Assembly: GCA_003550325.1 (NCBI GenBank) | Contig: QKWP01002097.1 | Location: 11,987 to 75,986 of the forward strand | Source of the DNA: Gigaspora rosea | Taxonomy: Eukaryota; Glomeromycota; Glomeromycetes; Diversisporales; Gigasporaceae | Direction of reading: 5' to 3' | Length of the DNA stretch: 64,000 bases | In this document: positions 22,474-33,963 of the stretch, piece by piece | How positions within the stretch are numbered: position 1 is the first letter of the stretch | Layout of the letters: each line of letters opens with the position of its first letter | Made by a program: the position numbers and the translations under genes | Notes under the pieces: model-generated | The model's input: only the letters and a program-made list of their open reading frames with translations | Database searches by the model: none | Told to the model about the DNA's origin: nothing

Positions 22474-24678
22474 ATGGTTAAGAGAAAAATATGTGCAAAG
22501 CTTCGTGAATATAATAATATAAGAAAGAAAGTGGCCAAAGAAAGATCAGAGACGGCAGATACATTAAAAGAGAAGGATAATTTTGAACAGAATTCGGAGA
22601 AATACAGTAGTTTTAGTCAGGAGGAATGCAGTAGTCAGGAGGCATGCAGTAATCAGGAAGAATTTAGTGATCAGGAGTATGAAGGTGTAGATGAAGAAGA
22701 AAGAACACGAATACGTTTACTTGCAGTACCTCTCGTATGGAAAAAAAGATCTAAAATAAGGACAGTAAAGGGGTTTTCCAAATCAACCTATTATCGCAAA
22801 TTTGGTGCCTCAGGTACACTTACCAATGCAGCCAAAGGAACTTCCAAAATTACCTGTTTTTTTGAACCTTCAACATCGATATCGACATCACCAATATATT
22901 CGACTGCGTTCCTGGAACATTCAATTTTGGACTATAATGAGAATGAAAGTGATGATAATGATAGTGGTGGAGGTGACGATATTAGTGAGGATGCACGTTT
23001 TGAGCTTGGTGATGTAATTGCACAGCTTCAGGATGAGCTTTTAAAAAATGAAAGAACTTTCACTGCTCTAGAATATAACGAATGACGGGTTGTTTATGAA
23101 TATTTTATACGGCTATATGATGGTCATAGGAAAGTGGAAGCAAGTGAAGCCGCAGCGAACATAGTTTACATCAACCCGAACCCATATAAATGTAAAAGAG
23201 TCCGTTTTCTTGGCAATTTTTATTTGCATAATGAATCATTTCCGCTATCCTATCGTGGCCAGCATCAAAAATGTAAACGGTTAGTTGATGATGAAGATGT
23301 GGCACTAAAATGTATACAGTGGATACAAGAAGAATCCGGGGTAAATGGCATTAGTCCATCTCAATTTAGACAATACGTCAATTCTGTTATTTTACCCGAG
23401 CATACGGGAGGGATAAAAAAGTCAATTAGTCTAAGAACGGCTAAAAGATGGTTAAATGTTTTAGGTTGTCGGTTTAAAAAATACCGAAAGGGTATGTACT
23501 TTGATGGACATGAACGAAGGGATGTTGTCGAATATCGGAAGAGATTTTTAGAAGAGATAAATATTTTAGAACGACGGATGGCAACTTATGAGGGAATAAA
23601 CATGGAACGGGTTCCACCTGTACTTAAAGTAGGTGAGCGAAAGTTGATCCTTGTCATTCACGATGAGTGTATCTTTTATTCATACGATGGAAAAAGAGGA
23701 ATTTGGGTATATGATGGGATGATGCCATTACGTAAGAAAAGGAATAAAAAATCGATTATGGTAAGTGAATTTGTTTCGGAGGCATGTGGTAGATTACAAC
23801 TAAATGAAGAAGAAAGGGAAAATCATCGTGATATTCCTGCAGAAGCACGCTGTTATCTTACGCCCGGTAAAAATGATGAAAATTACTGGACAATTGAACA
23901 TTTATTAAAACAAATCAAAGAAAAGGCCATCCCAATTTTTGAAGCAAAGTTCCCTGGTGTAACGGCTGTCTTCGCTTTTGATAACAGTACAAATTATGCG
24001 GCATTTGCAGATGATGCCCTTATAGCACAAAGAATGAACAAAGGACCCGGAGGAAAGCAAAGTATAATGCGGCCAACAACTTTTATTGATGCTAATGGTC
24101 GACAGAGGAAGCAAACAATAGTATTTGAAGAGAATTACTTTGATCCCGATTTGAGAGGAAAGCCAAAAGGAATAAAAAAGGTGTTAGAAGAAAGAGGACT
24201 TTTTAAAGAGGGATTAAATTTGGATTGCTTGGTGTGTAAAAAAAAGAATGATTCAGGTAGAACGGATTGTTGCTTGAGGAAGATTATGGCCTCTCAACCA
24301 GATTTTGTTGCCCAAAAGTCCGCCGTTGTGGAATTAATTGAAGATGCCGGCCATATCTGCATTTTTTATCCAAAGTTCCACTGTGAACTTAATTTTATCG
24401 AAATGTATTGGGGGGCGGCTAAGAGATATGCAAGAGATTACTGCGATTACACATGGACCAGCTTGCAAGAAACTGTTCCACGAGCACTTGATTCAGTAGA
24501 CATCGTTACGATTAGAAGGTTTGCTCGCAAATCGTGGAGATATATGGTGTTGTATCGTGAGGGATTGACAGGAAAATTGGCGGAATATGCATGTAAAAAA
24601 TTTAAATCGCACAGAAGAGTTCCTCAAAACGAATTGGCTTCATTTATTCAAGAAAATAGAGAAATGGGCCCTGTTTAA
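22474..24678 (+). CDS. DDE transposase with one in-frame TGA
   Basis: One frame of 735 codons runs from ATG 22474 (good context, ACCATGG) to TAA 24678. It is broken only by TGA at 23083-23085 (codon 204, followed by C). The N-terminus is basic then acidic. The rest has a helix-rich DNA-binding part with KSISLRTAKRWLNVLG, then a catalytic core with IHDE (D397), AFDNSTNYAAF (D503) and HCELNFIEMYWG (E643). The long D-to-E interval carries a Cys cluster (LDCLVCKK, TDCCLRK). The HCELN-IEMYWG signature and WRYM-YREGLTGK tail match a transposase type common in mushroom and mycorrhizal fungi that resembles the IS630/Tc1-mariner fold. Exact family name uncertain. The product would cut and paste the 3.7-kb element. 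The TGA may be a mutation, a sequencing error or a readthrough codon. Confidence 0.8.
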
Positions 24679-24679
24679 T

Positions 24680-24970
24680 AAATAAATAAAAATTTAATGG
24701 CGATTAGATAAATAAATAAAATTTAATTGCAATTAAATAAATGAAGTAAATTTAATGCGCGATTAAAAAAAAAAATCAATTAAATAAATAAATCGATCGT
24801 GATAAAATGATGCGTAATTAATAATAAATCAATCGTGATAATAAATTGATGCATATTAAATAAATAAATTTGATGCGTGATTAAAAAATATTTTAAATTA
24901 AATAAAATAAATTATTAAAATAACTAATGTTTGTTTGTAATTAAATAAAATAAATTAAAATAAATAGTGT
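24680..24970. repeat. Degenerate tandem repeat after the transposase
   Basis: Irregular units of about 30 bp built from AATTAAATAAATAAAT and TTTGATGCGYGATTAA follow the stop codon. No coding content. Confidence 0.6.
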
Positions 24971-25499
24971 GTAATTTATGTTGTGTGTAATTTTAAAATT
25001 ATTTTAAAAAAATCCGAAAATTTTAAATAATCGATGATGTGTCACGTGATTAACGTCTGCTCGGGTTCAGCAAAAATACGATTTTTGGGCGATTTGAGAT
25101 TTTTTTAAAAATTAAGCCAAAATGGGACAAGTCATGTGACTTCCGTCTTTAGGTGTCCCACACTATAGAACATAAGATATAGTTGTTTTTATCTTCGCGA
25201 TCCTATTTTACTTATTGTTTACACGTGATTTGATTGGCCAATTTTTGATCGCCCTGCAGAATAGGCTCCGCCCCTGCAAAAGTTGATACTATAAAAACTT
25301 TTTCAAATTTCATTCAAAATTAATAAAATTTTTATGGTATATGTAATTTTTTATTACAAATAATTTTTACTTAGTACATAAATACAATTTATATAATAAA
25401 AAATTAACTTTTATATGTAGCAACTTTTAAATTCGCAGTAAAAATATTTTTGGTCACTCATTTATTAATAGAAATGATCTACATACTCTCTACCCTTAA

Positions 25500-28400
25500 T
25501 GGTAATAGTCCACAGGCTTTTTGTTCTAAACTTTCATATTCTTTTATCATGGATTGGTCTGTTATAAATATGATGTTATCTAATGATTGTATTTTACTTG
25601 GTTCCATTTAGTGCGCTATATAAGCTTGTCCAGGTGCGAATATTTGATCATCTAGATTTAATAATATATTAGAAAGTGTGAGCCCTTGTGTTTTATGGAC
25701 AGTTAAAGCGAATCGTTTTGTATTGGAAATTGAGTACGACTAGCAGGTATACCATTTATGTTGAAATTACAGGTTAATTTAGAAAATGAAATGTTTAATA
25801 TGGCTTCCTCTACGCAGATATTGGTATTGGGAGTTATTAAGAACATGACTCTTGCACCTGGTGGATCCTAATTGATTTATGTAAATTTGTTTTGTTTTTG
25901 AAATCATTAAATTAAGTCTTGAGTGATCATTGCATATTTGATTGTTAACAATATCAATACAATTTGAGATTATGAATTTGTTTTTTTTTGTAGGAATCAT
26001 AGTGCATATTAGTCTTTTAATTAGATCTGAATTTATTCTGTATCCTACTATGTGTGTGGTGTTTAGAGTAGTGTTTAATTCAGATGATTGGAGAGTACTG
26101 TTTTTTTTCTGAGTTAGCAGGTGCCATGTTTCATTGTCAATTTTACTTATGTGAATTTTTTGTAGTAGGTTGAAAAATTCTATGTCCTAATTTTGTCTCT
26201 GAGGTTCACGAAAAAATAATAAGTAAAATAGTTTTCATATTGGAGATTGGTAAATAGAGAAACCAGAGACTAGAGATAATTGTGCTAAGTCGCTGACTAA
26301 GATGCCGTTTATGCCTCTGAATGGATTGTTGTTTTTGTGTAGGAATTCGAAAAGTTCAGAGATGTATATTAGAAGTTGGCCTGATATCATAAAGACTTCA
26401 TCAATAATAAGAGTATCGATTTAAAAAAGAAAATTATTTAATTTATCATCATGAAATGCAAAAGTGTGAAATCCTCATTTATTAGAGGTGATTCGTAATG
26501 CAGAATGAATAGTCGAACCACCAATGTTTTGGGCAGCAATTCCGGTTGGAGCCATTAATAAGTAGTCCTGTCTATTTTTTTGAAATCTTGTATTAATAAA
26601 TGTATCATGTAAGATTTACCAGTATCTGCTGGGCCCGTAATAAAAAAAAAGGGATAATGAGACCTATTTCATGGTCCCAAGTAATTAGCTATTGTTTGTC
26701 GACAATAGTATTGAGTTGGTGGTGTTGGGTTGATTATTGAAATTTGTAGTAATATTTTTATAGAATCTAATTGTATTTCTATTATGTTTATGATGTTTTT
26801 TGTTAGAATTGATTCTAAAGAAGATGTTATTGTTTCAATAAGGGAGTTGAATTGATTTAGCGCATGTGTTGTTTGTTTTAATATGAATTCATGATTTTGT
26901 GTAAGTATTGATTGTGATATATTAGAAAATCAAGCTAGGAAGTGATCTCTATAATTTGGTAATTACTCAACATTTTATTTTCAGATCGGCATGGAAATCT
27001 TAGTAGAAGTTGTGATAAAAGTATAATTCAACATGCTCTATTTGTAGGGATCGTATGCGGGTGAGAATACGATTTGTGCATTCAACAATAAAATTCCCAA
27101 GATTATCTTAATAAATTGTTCAAAGAGAGTAGGTTGGATGAGATGATTTGATATCATATGTTTCAAAGTAAGTTTTATATGTCATGTTATCAAATATGGA
27201 ATTGTGTAGTCTAGCAAAATATTTTTCTATTTTATCAGTCCAATAGAGATCATTGTCAAGTGAATCGATCATGTATAGCAGGATAACTCCCTTGAAACAT
27301 ATATTTGGGGATCTGATGTTAAGTATTGTACTTGTACTGATAAGTTTATAATACGTTCTCCAAGTAACAAAAATATGTGTTCTATTGAACCCATCCGCCG
27401 TGCATAAATAAACTCTCGATAGTGTAATTGTTCTTGTATATTGAAAAGGTGGGTTGGTTCTGATTTACTAATATATTTTGTTATATAGCAGACAAGTCCT
27501 TTATTTGTAATATATTGGATGTTCATGTGAGCATTCCATAATATGAGTGTAGGAGCATAATATGTAATTATCCACTGGTCTTCTGGTATTAGATATCGAT
27601 AGGTATATCTGTAATTATTTGGATCGTAAAATGTATATTTAGAAAATGGGCATGGAAACCCTTTTTTACATGTTAACCCTGATAGTGCTGGTCTTCCACA
27701 TGTAAAATTACAAGTATGTATTTGAAAGGAAAGAACTCTTTGATAGAGTTCGAGTTCTAAATTAGGATTTGGAAGGGTGGATCATATGGTATTTAAATTT
27801 ATCATTTCTAATATGCTTGTTGTTGTTTAGTAAACTCCATGAAAGTGCGCTGCTCTACAATTCTGAAACTCTATTCTGTCAAAAAAATGGGAGTAAGTTC
27901 ACTACTCACTAATTTCTGGATTTTTTTAGACAGACTTTTTGATATTTTGAAGTCTGTGAACAAAATGAAGAGTTGTATGTAGTGGTCTATTTGTTGGTAA
28001 TAAATCATAGTTGTCTGTATTGATAAGTATATTATGAAGATGGGTCCATGAACCTTTAGCCATTGACAATGTTATGAACAATGTTGGAAGACCAAGTTTG
28101 TGAATCATTGTATTTAGATGCTTATTTTTTTTTGAAAATAACTATCACCTGTACGAATGAATATAGAAATTGGTGTTTTTTTTCTTCATTATATCGCCAA
28201 ACATTTGTATAGGTGCTGCATTTGATGATTTCTATAGTTGTGGGTGAATGGTAAGCTTCCTCAATATTTGATTGTCAAATTAATCGTTGAGTATTCTGAA
28301 AGTTTCTGAATTTTTCTAATTGTAAGTATGCCCATGCTGACCAGTGATGGTGTAAACAAAATCGTTAATCTCTAAAAAGTAAGTTATGTTTTATATATTT

Positions 28401-29264
28401 TCCAAAGGTATCATGACATCGTTATACATTTTCGAGTTGATTTAGCATTTCGTAATAATGTTTATGGCCATCCGGGCATAAATTTGGAAAGAGTAGTAGT
28501 TCAAGATGTGGATTATTTAATACAACAGGAATTTTGTTTATTTTGTTATTTATTATAAACCCTGCTATTAGGTGACGATAATTTGCATCTTCGTTGTGAA
28601 TTTCAGTAGGAAAATTTTGATATGGAACTACTATATCACCTTTTTGAAATGGGGTGTATTTTCATCAATTATTGAATGAGTAGCTATAGAAAGTCGAGGA
28701 TTTGCATTCGAAAATGACGAAAGCATTTGTGAATATTGGTGTATATAGTGATTGTGTTCTTTAAGCCAGTTAATAGTATTAGTTAATAAGTTTTCAAACC
28801 AGGATGGAATTTCAGTTGGAATAGAAGATGAAGATTCCAGATATGCATCCAATAAATTCGAATACATGCTTAATGAATGAACTTTTGAGAATAATTCATA
28901 GTACCTACTAGTGTTCTATAGTCAGAAAAAGGATTTGCACCAGATGTTCTACCAAGAGAGCAATGTAAGAAAATAAGTGATAGGTATTTACGTTTTTCTA
29001 ATGGTGCAGATTCTATTTCTATTGGTGTTGGTGCAAGATATGGGGTTAATTACGATTTGGATCTGATTTACATAATTGGCATATTGCAATACGATTTGTT
29101 GGTGGAATGGAATTTGTAACTAATAATGTATAGTTTGCAAGTGGGTATGAAATGGAAGAATCTTGTTGAAACCAACCTGATTTTTCTGGATACATGAGTT
29201 TTGAGCAAATAGAACAGGGAACACACAGAAATTGAAACAAGGTAGTATTTTCGAATTCAGTCAT
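25500..29264 (-). pseudogene. Helitron replication/helicase protein, decayed
   Basis: The gene reads right to left in many broken frames. In order: a Cys-containing N-terminal piece (PCSICSKLMYPEKSGW, 29264-29046); FITLSMAKGSWTHLHNI near 28060; a HUH nuclease motif, AAHFHGV with codons at 27839-27847; the tyrosine motif CYITKYISKSEP (tyrosine codons at 27487 and 27475) followed by ARRMGSIEHIFLLLGERI; WTDKIEKYFARLHNSIFDN near 27240-27185; and a PIF1-type helicase with Walker A GPADTGKSY (26609-26637) and MAPTGIAAQNIGGST near 26555-26515. This order is diagnostic of Helitron rolling-circle transposases. The 3' end continues left of the DDE insertion: joining across it keeps the frame open (CGLLPL then NRPSSD, 21752-21725). 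Helitron termini were not found. Confidence 0.85.
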
Positions 29265-29841
29265 TATTTCTTTTATTTTTGTAGATGCAATCTACGGTGT
29301 TACCTCTGTTTGAAGTAGATTGTTAGTTAAATTAACTTGATTAACAAATTGCAAAGTATCACTGTTTGAAGATGATAAATCAATTATTTGTTCGTTATAT
29401 TCTAGATCTTCAATTTCAAGAATTTTATAACGTTAAAAATTTTAGCACATATGGATTCTGTACCAGGTTACAACGATCATTAATCACATAATAGTATTCG
29501 GGTACACAAATATGCATAAACATATTTGTGAAACAGTTCTATGCATATTGTTACAATGACATGTTTTAGTTTTTTGAGAGAAGTGAATTATTAAATAATT
29601 GTATTATTTATTTTTTATTTGTGTGATTATAAAATTAATTAAATAATTATAATAAATTATTGTTTGTTAAGTTTGGAACTTCCAAACAATTTTATATTGT
29701 TTTGATGTCAACTTTGTATTACGAGAAAAGATTTTTCAGTAAAGGTTAAATTTGACATATTAAATGGCATTATTAATTGACTAACATTTTAATGATTTTA
29801 ATAATATTTATTTATTCATATTAAAAATAGTGGTAAGTTAG
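29265..29841. other. Spacer, probably Helitron 5' region
   Basis: AT-rich with no further recognisable protein segment. ATATTTGTG-type inverted motifs near 29500-29560 (CACAAATATGCATAAACATA and neighbours) form a weak hairpin. Confidence 0.35.
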
Positions 29842-30554
29842 TTTTTTTTTTAAGTTTAGAGGCCGTGTACTATGGCCGGGATTTTATTATGAGTTATAGT
29901 GACGTAATATTTGTTACATGAATGAGGATACAACTAGCCACACGTGCACTTTTAGTGCCTAATTTAAGTAGTCCACCCGCAGGTTCTACACTAGCTGCCA
30001 TACCTACAACCCAACTACGGGAATTGTCTATTTAAACCCTCTGGTTCATGGTCCTCCTATTACTACTGATGCACTACATTTAATGCAGATATTGTAGGCC
30101 ACAACCCTTTTAGATATCGATGACCTAAGGGCTACTTTACCCTCGCACAAGAGCCTACTGGAACAAATTCCATGTCCCATACATGTACCATTGCCCGGAT
30201 TGGTAACCGAGGCTACCTGCCCTTTATTAGGTTCGTTCTGATCGAAGTATCCGCCTTCTCTGGCACATACCATAAGGACCGATTTTCACTACCTTCTAAC
30301 TCGGGTCTTGCCAAATGGGTTCTTGTGGGTTTTTTCTGGTTCCCTGGATTTGTGATGTAACACATACATCATTGCGCCCGCAGGCTCGCATTCAAGATAG
30401 TGGAACCAAGGTTACAGGTTTAGCGCCCAACCGCTCATAAGCCACAATCATCAAACGCAGATTTAACTCCAAAACGTCGCCAGTGGGATTTGAACTGTCA
30501 ACCTGCCGCTTGGGGGGTGACACCTTGACTACTTCTCTAAGGCGCCACACCCGT
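29842..30554 (-). mobile_element. tRNA-headed SINE-like retroposon with TSD
   Basis: Minus-strand element with a tRNA-like head at 30554-30475 (GTGTGGCGCCTTAGAGAAGT at the start; B-box-like AGTTCAAATCC) and an A tail seen as ten T at 29842-29851. The 14-bp direct repeat TAGTGGTAAGTTAG (29828-29841) and TAGTAGTAAGTTAG (30555-30568) differs at one base, as expected of LINE-type priming. Same type as 31598-32631 but about 320 bp shorter. No product predicted. Confidence 0.75.
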
Positions 30555-31597
30555 TAGTAGTAAGTTAGTAATATTTAACAAGTTGATTTTGCTATATTAT
30601 TTAAACAAGTATTGTATGATCGTTTAATTAAAATGATTAGCTAATAATAAAAATTGATATTATAATTATGCGCATTATTTATGTATCGTATTGATTTTTT
30701 TCTTCTTTATTATTATTATTATTATTTTACATTGGAATTGTCTCAATGAGATGAATCAAATGGTATTTAAATCATCTAAATCGGATCAATGTGTCACAAT
30801 TAGGGTTGTGACCCAAACCTACTAGTTTGGGATTTGGTAGAAACCCAAACAGTATTTACTAGATTTCGCAAAATGCTTCTAATTTGCCATAATGTCAAAC
30901 ATTTATGACATGTAACTTGTATTACGGCTAGAAGTTCCAAATTTTTACATGTAAAAACTTGTTCGGGTCTAATCAGTGTTATTGTGATTGGTCAGATTTT
31001 GGTGATTATCTCGTGATTTTATTGGCTAATCGATGATATTGGTCTTTAAAGTTTTACTTAAATATTAAGGCATATTATTATATATATAGGAAATACCTTT
31101 AATACCTTATTATCTTCTATAAAGAAGAAATATCATTTTATTATTGCGAGATCATAAATTTTATTTATTCTATTAATAAACACATCCTTTTCAACTTTCC
31201 ATACGTTTTTATTTGATATCACGGATGATGCTAAAATTTGAGGGTCTTAATTTAAAAATATAAACCCTACAAAATCAACCTTTACTCTTTTGCTAATGTT
31301 GTTAACCCAAATCCTAATTTATCCTTTAAAAAAAAAAAAGCTAACTCAAAAAATTTAAAAAACACACATAATATATACAAATTCAGCATCATCCAATTTA
31401 AACATCATTTGTGGCATTAAATACCAATAACTACTAATTGTCAAAGCTATCTATCGTGACAATGTTATTAAAACTTTGTATGATTATTCAATGTTGGATC
31501 TAAGAAGAGAAGCATATTAGCATTAGTAATGATCAAAAATAAATAATTAAATAAATAAATTAAATAAAATAAAAGTCGGTTTAAAAATAAAATTAAG

Positions 31598-32631
31598 GGT
31601 GTGGCGACTTAGAGAAGTTGGTAAGTTGTCACCCCCAAGTGGCAGATCTAGGGTTCAAATCCCACTGACGACGCTTTGAAAAATAGATCAGTGTTCCGGT
31701 AACTGTTTCCTGCTGATCGGTTGGGTACATTACCTGTAGTTCTTGGTTACCATCTCGAATGGGAGCTTTCGAGCGAAGTTGTATTACGTAATACAGCCAA
31801 ATCCAAAGAACCAGGGAAACAGAAACCTATTTGGCAAGACCCGAGTAAAGAGGTAGCAAAGATCTTTGACGGTGCTACCAAAACCAGAATACTGGACTAG
31901 AGCCGAAGTACCGGACGTCGACCTCAGGGACAAGGTTTACCAACCTGGCCGCCAGATCGGGTACTGGAGGAAAAGGACCTATGCTATAGAAGTAGGTACC
32001 AGGTGGAGAAAAACCATAGTGGCACCTAATGCCGGGTAGATCAACCCTTCCAGGCCAACTGGATTGGAAGTCTGGGAAAACTGGGGAAGGACCGGTAAGA
32101 AAGTAATGGTGGGTACCGGGATTGGAGCAAACCTTATAAGGGCAGAAGTAGGTAATGGTAGCAGTTGGGTATTCCCCGACTGCAAGTTGTTCGCCTCGGT
32201 GAATGCATAAGTTACCGAAGTATAGGTATTATCTGGGTGGGACAGGGACTGCTCTACCAAGTTTTCCGCCGAGGATACAATTAAAATGGGACCTAAGGAC
32301 GACAGATAAGCATCCGGAACTGGCTGACTGACTGCATATGTAACGGGCCTGTTCTGGTGATACAGGATGGGTTGGCAGGAGAAGCAGGGATCAGAGGGTT
32401 TAAATAGGCAATCTTCTAGTCGGGTTGCAGGTATGGCAGCTAGTGTGGAACCCGCAGGGTAACCTTTAGGCGGACTATTTAAATTAGACGACCAAAAGTT
32501 GTATGTGTGGCTAGTTGTATCTTCGTCAATGTAACAAATGCAGGTGCCCTTAGTGGGACACTGACCCAAATATCCTGAATAAAAAATTCCTCAGTTCCAA
32601 GGTGGACACTTTAAAAAAAAAAAAAAAAAAA
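31598..32631 (+). mobile_element. tRNA-headed SINE-like retroposon, about 1 kb
   Basis: The head (31598-31675) reads like a class II tRNA: GGTGTGGCGACTTAGAGAAG, a B-box-like GGGTTCAAATCCC at 31651-31663, and a terminus near ACGACG. The tail is 19 A at 32613-32631. The body is less AT-rich than its surroundings. On the minus strand a 196-codon ATG frame (32569-31979) is open; related sequence in the 9.3-kb and 29.9-kb copies is broken, so it may be incidental. At about 1 kb it is long for a SINE, so mobilisation by a partner LINE is inferred from the A tail. Confidence 0.7.
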
Positions 32632-32823
32632 GTAAAATAGTAAAAACATAAAAAAGAATAAACATATCATTTACTTACTGTTTATAAGCTACAAACGTCT
32701 TGGTGAAACTAAAAAAAAAGTCTAAATCGCATAGTTTAAATAGATTTCAAGCTAAATAGAAAGGTTTAAAATACTCAAAAAGTAGCTCTCATCTTCCGAT
32801 TATCTCACTGATTACCAAATTAA

Positions 32824-33107
32824 GGGGTCGTTTAAAGCAGGGTGCAGTCATATGATTTTGACTTTTTAATTAAAGTTAGGGTAAGGGTTAGTCGGCGGTT
32901 AGGGTTAGGGGTGGTATTATAGTAAAATTGCCTTCCCGACATTTTTTGTTAATTTCCCAAGGTAGGTTTTGACACTCGTTTCTTGTATTTTTGCATTTTT
33001 TCACTTTTTTTCTTCTTTGTTTCTTCGTCGGGCTGATCCGGGTTGATCAAAACAAACAAGTTGATTGGTACCATATCACGTGACTGCACCCTGCTTTAAA
33101 CGACCCC
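32824..33107. mobile_element. 284-bp MITE, 27-bp perfect ends, 8-bp TSD
   Basis: The 27-bp ends start GGGGTCGTTTAAAGCAGGGT and match perfectly (32824-32850, 33081-33107). The 8-bp direct repeat CAAATTAA flanks them (32816-32823, 33108-33115). The perfect ends and TSD suggest a recent insertion. It contains a TTAGGG-rich stretch, TAGTAAAATTGCCTTCCC and a CACGTGA site. Superfamily by TSD length: hAT or P-like. Confidence 0.9.
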
Positions 33108-33706
33108 CAAATTAATTTAATGTCTTATAGAAAAAAAGGTATGGTTTCTAAATTTTTATACTACAACTTGTGATTCTTGTGGTGGAAAATCGGTACTTTA
33201 ATAATACTTTAGTATAACGAAATAATCTACAAAAATCAGCCATTTACAATAGAAGTTCAAGCTACATTTAATTATCCGATCTTGGATTAGATCTTTAGAT
33301 TATCAATGTTGAACTTGGATATACCCGATTAAAAGTCCAATTTATTGAATAATTTAAAGATTATATTATCAAATGTACGATTATTTAATGAATTAATAGT
33401 TTTTGAGTTTGACACTATATTTGAGTTTTGGGCATGAGCCCAAACTAGGTAGAAATACTGAATCCCAAACCCAAACTAGGTAGAAATGCCATAACTAAAA
33501 AAAAGGGTTTGGGTCGCAATCCTAGTCACAATATATTCAAATTTTTGTAAAATTTTATATATAAACATACAGATTTTAAAAAATTTTTTTATATAGTAGA
33601 GAGGGGGTCAAGTGCTACTATGAGGGGGTATATAATGTTATTTATGGATGTGATAATAGTAAAATAGTAATAATATAGTAGTTAATAGTAGTAGACATAT
33701 TGATTA

Positions 33707-33963
33707 TATATGGGGTGAGTTAGTAAAAAGGAACAAATTTTTTCTAAGTAAAAGTTTTCTTGACTTTAAGCTTAAATATTTATCTTAATAAATTTAATAA
33801 ATTTTTTTTTATTTTAATTCTATATAATTTTAAGATTAAAATAAAAAAATTTTTAGTAAATTTGATAAATTTAATTAAATAGCTGTCAAGATATTTTAAT
33901 TTAAAAATTAAAAAAATTTTATTAAAAATGATTTGTCCTTTTTCTACTGACTCATCCCATATT
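33707..33963. mobile_element. MITE with ATATGGGRTGAGTYAGTA ends
   Basis: The left end ATATGGGGTGAGTTAGTAAA and inverted right end ATATGGGATGAGTCAGTAGA continue into GGAACAAAT and GGACAAAT. About 257 bp, no ORF. A partial relative ends near 49530. Confidence 0.6.

Larger units (their letters stand above)
21753..25495 (+). mobile_element. Autonomous-type DDE transposon, TTAA or TA target
   Basis: Terminal inverted repeats of roughly 38 bp begin GGGTAGAGRGTATGTAGATC at both ends. TTAA lies at 21749-21752 and 25496-25499; because the tip is A-GGG, a TA duplication gives the same joined sequence. Subterminal inverted copies of GTGYGGGACACCTAAAG occur at about 21925 and 25147. The element encodes the transposase at 22474-24678 and sits inside a Helitron frame. 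The MITE at 55178-55537 has related ends and the same TTAA. Confidence 0.85.
30801..33524. mobile_element. hAT-type element with 8-bp GTCACAAT duplication
   Basis: Ends TAGGGTTGTGACCCAAACC and, inverted, TAGGATTGCGACCCAAACC. Perfect 8-bp GTCACAAT at 30793-30800 and 33525-33532. A repeated ACCTAGTTTGGG/AAACTAGGTAGAAAT motif lies inside both ends. No transposase remains; the interior is mostly a SINE (31598-32631) and a MITE (32824-33107). Confidence 0.75.
30735..33655. mobile_element. Truncated Harbinger-like MITE, host of nested stack
   Basis: Only one half is left: GAATTGTCTCAATGAGATGA and AAATCATCTAAATCGGATCA at 30735-30790, then after the insertion TTTTGTAAAATTTTATATAT, and the end block ATAATGTTATTTATGGATG near 33635. 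The same order occurs, inverted, at 52309-52490, uninterrupted. Confidence 0.6.

Noticed and set aside
31598..31675. Functional tRNA gene (also 19441-19525, 30475-30554, 11424-11503)
   Set aside because: Each has box-like motifs but imperfect stems and is joined to a repeated body with an A-rich tail, so these are SINE heads.
31979..32569. 196-codon minus-strand frame as a host gene
   Set aside because: It lies wholly inside a SINE-like repeat, antisense to the tRNA-like head, and the related copies at 9.3 and 29.9 kb are broken. No domain is seen.
937..33060. TTAGGG stretches as chromosome end
   Set aside because: They are short, degenerate, interstitial and inside transposable elements. 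A telomere would be a long uniform terminal array.
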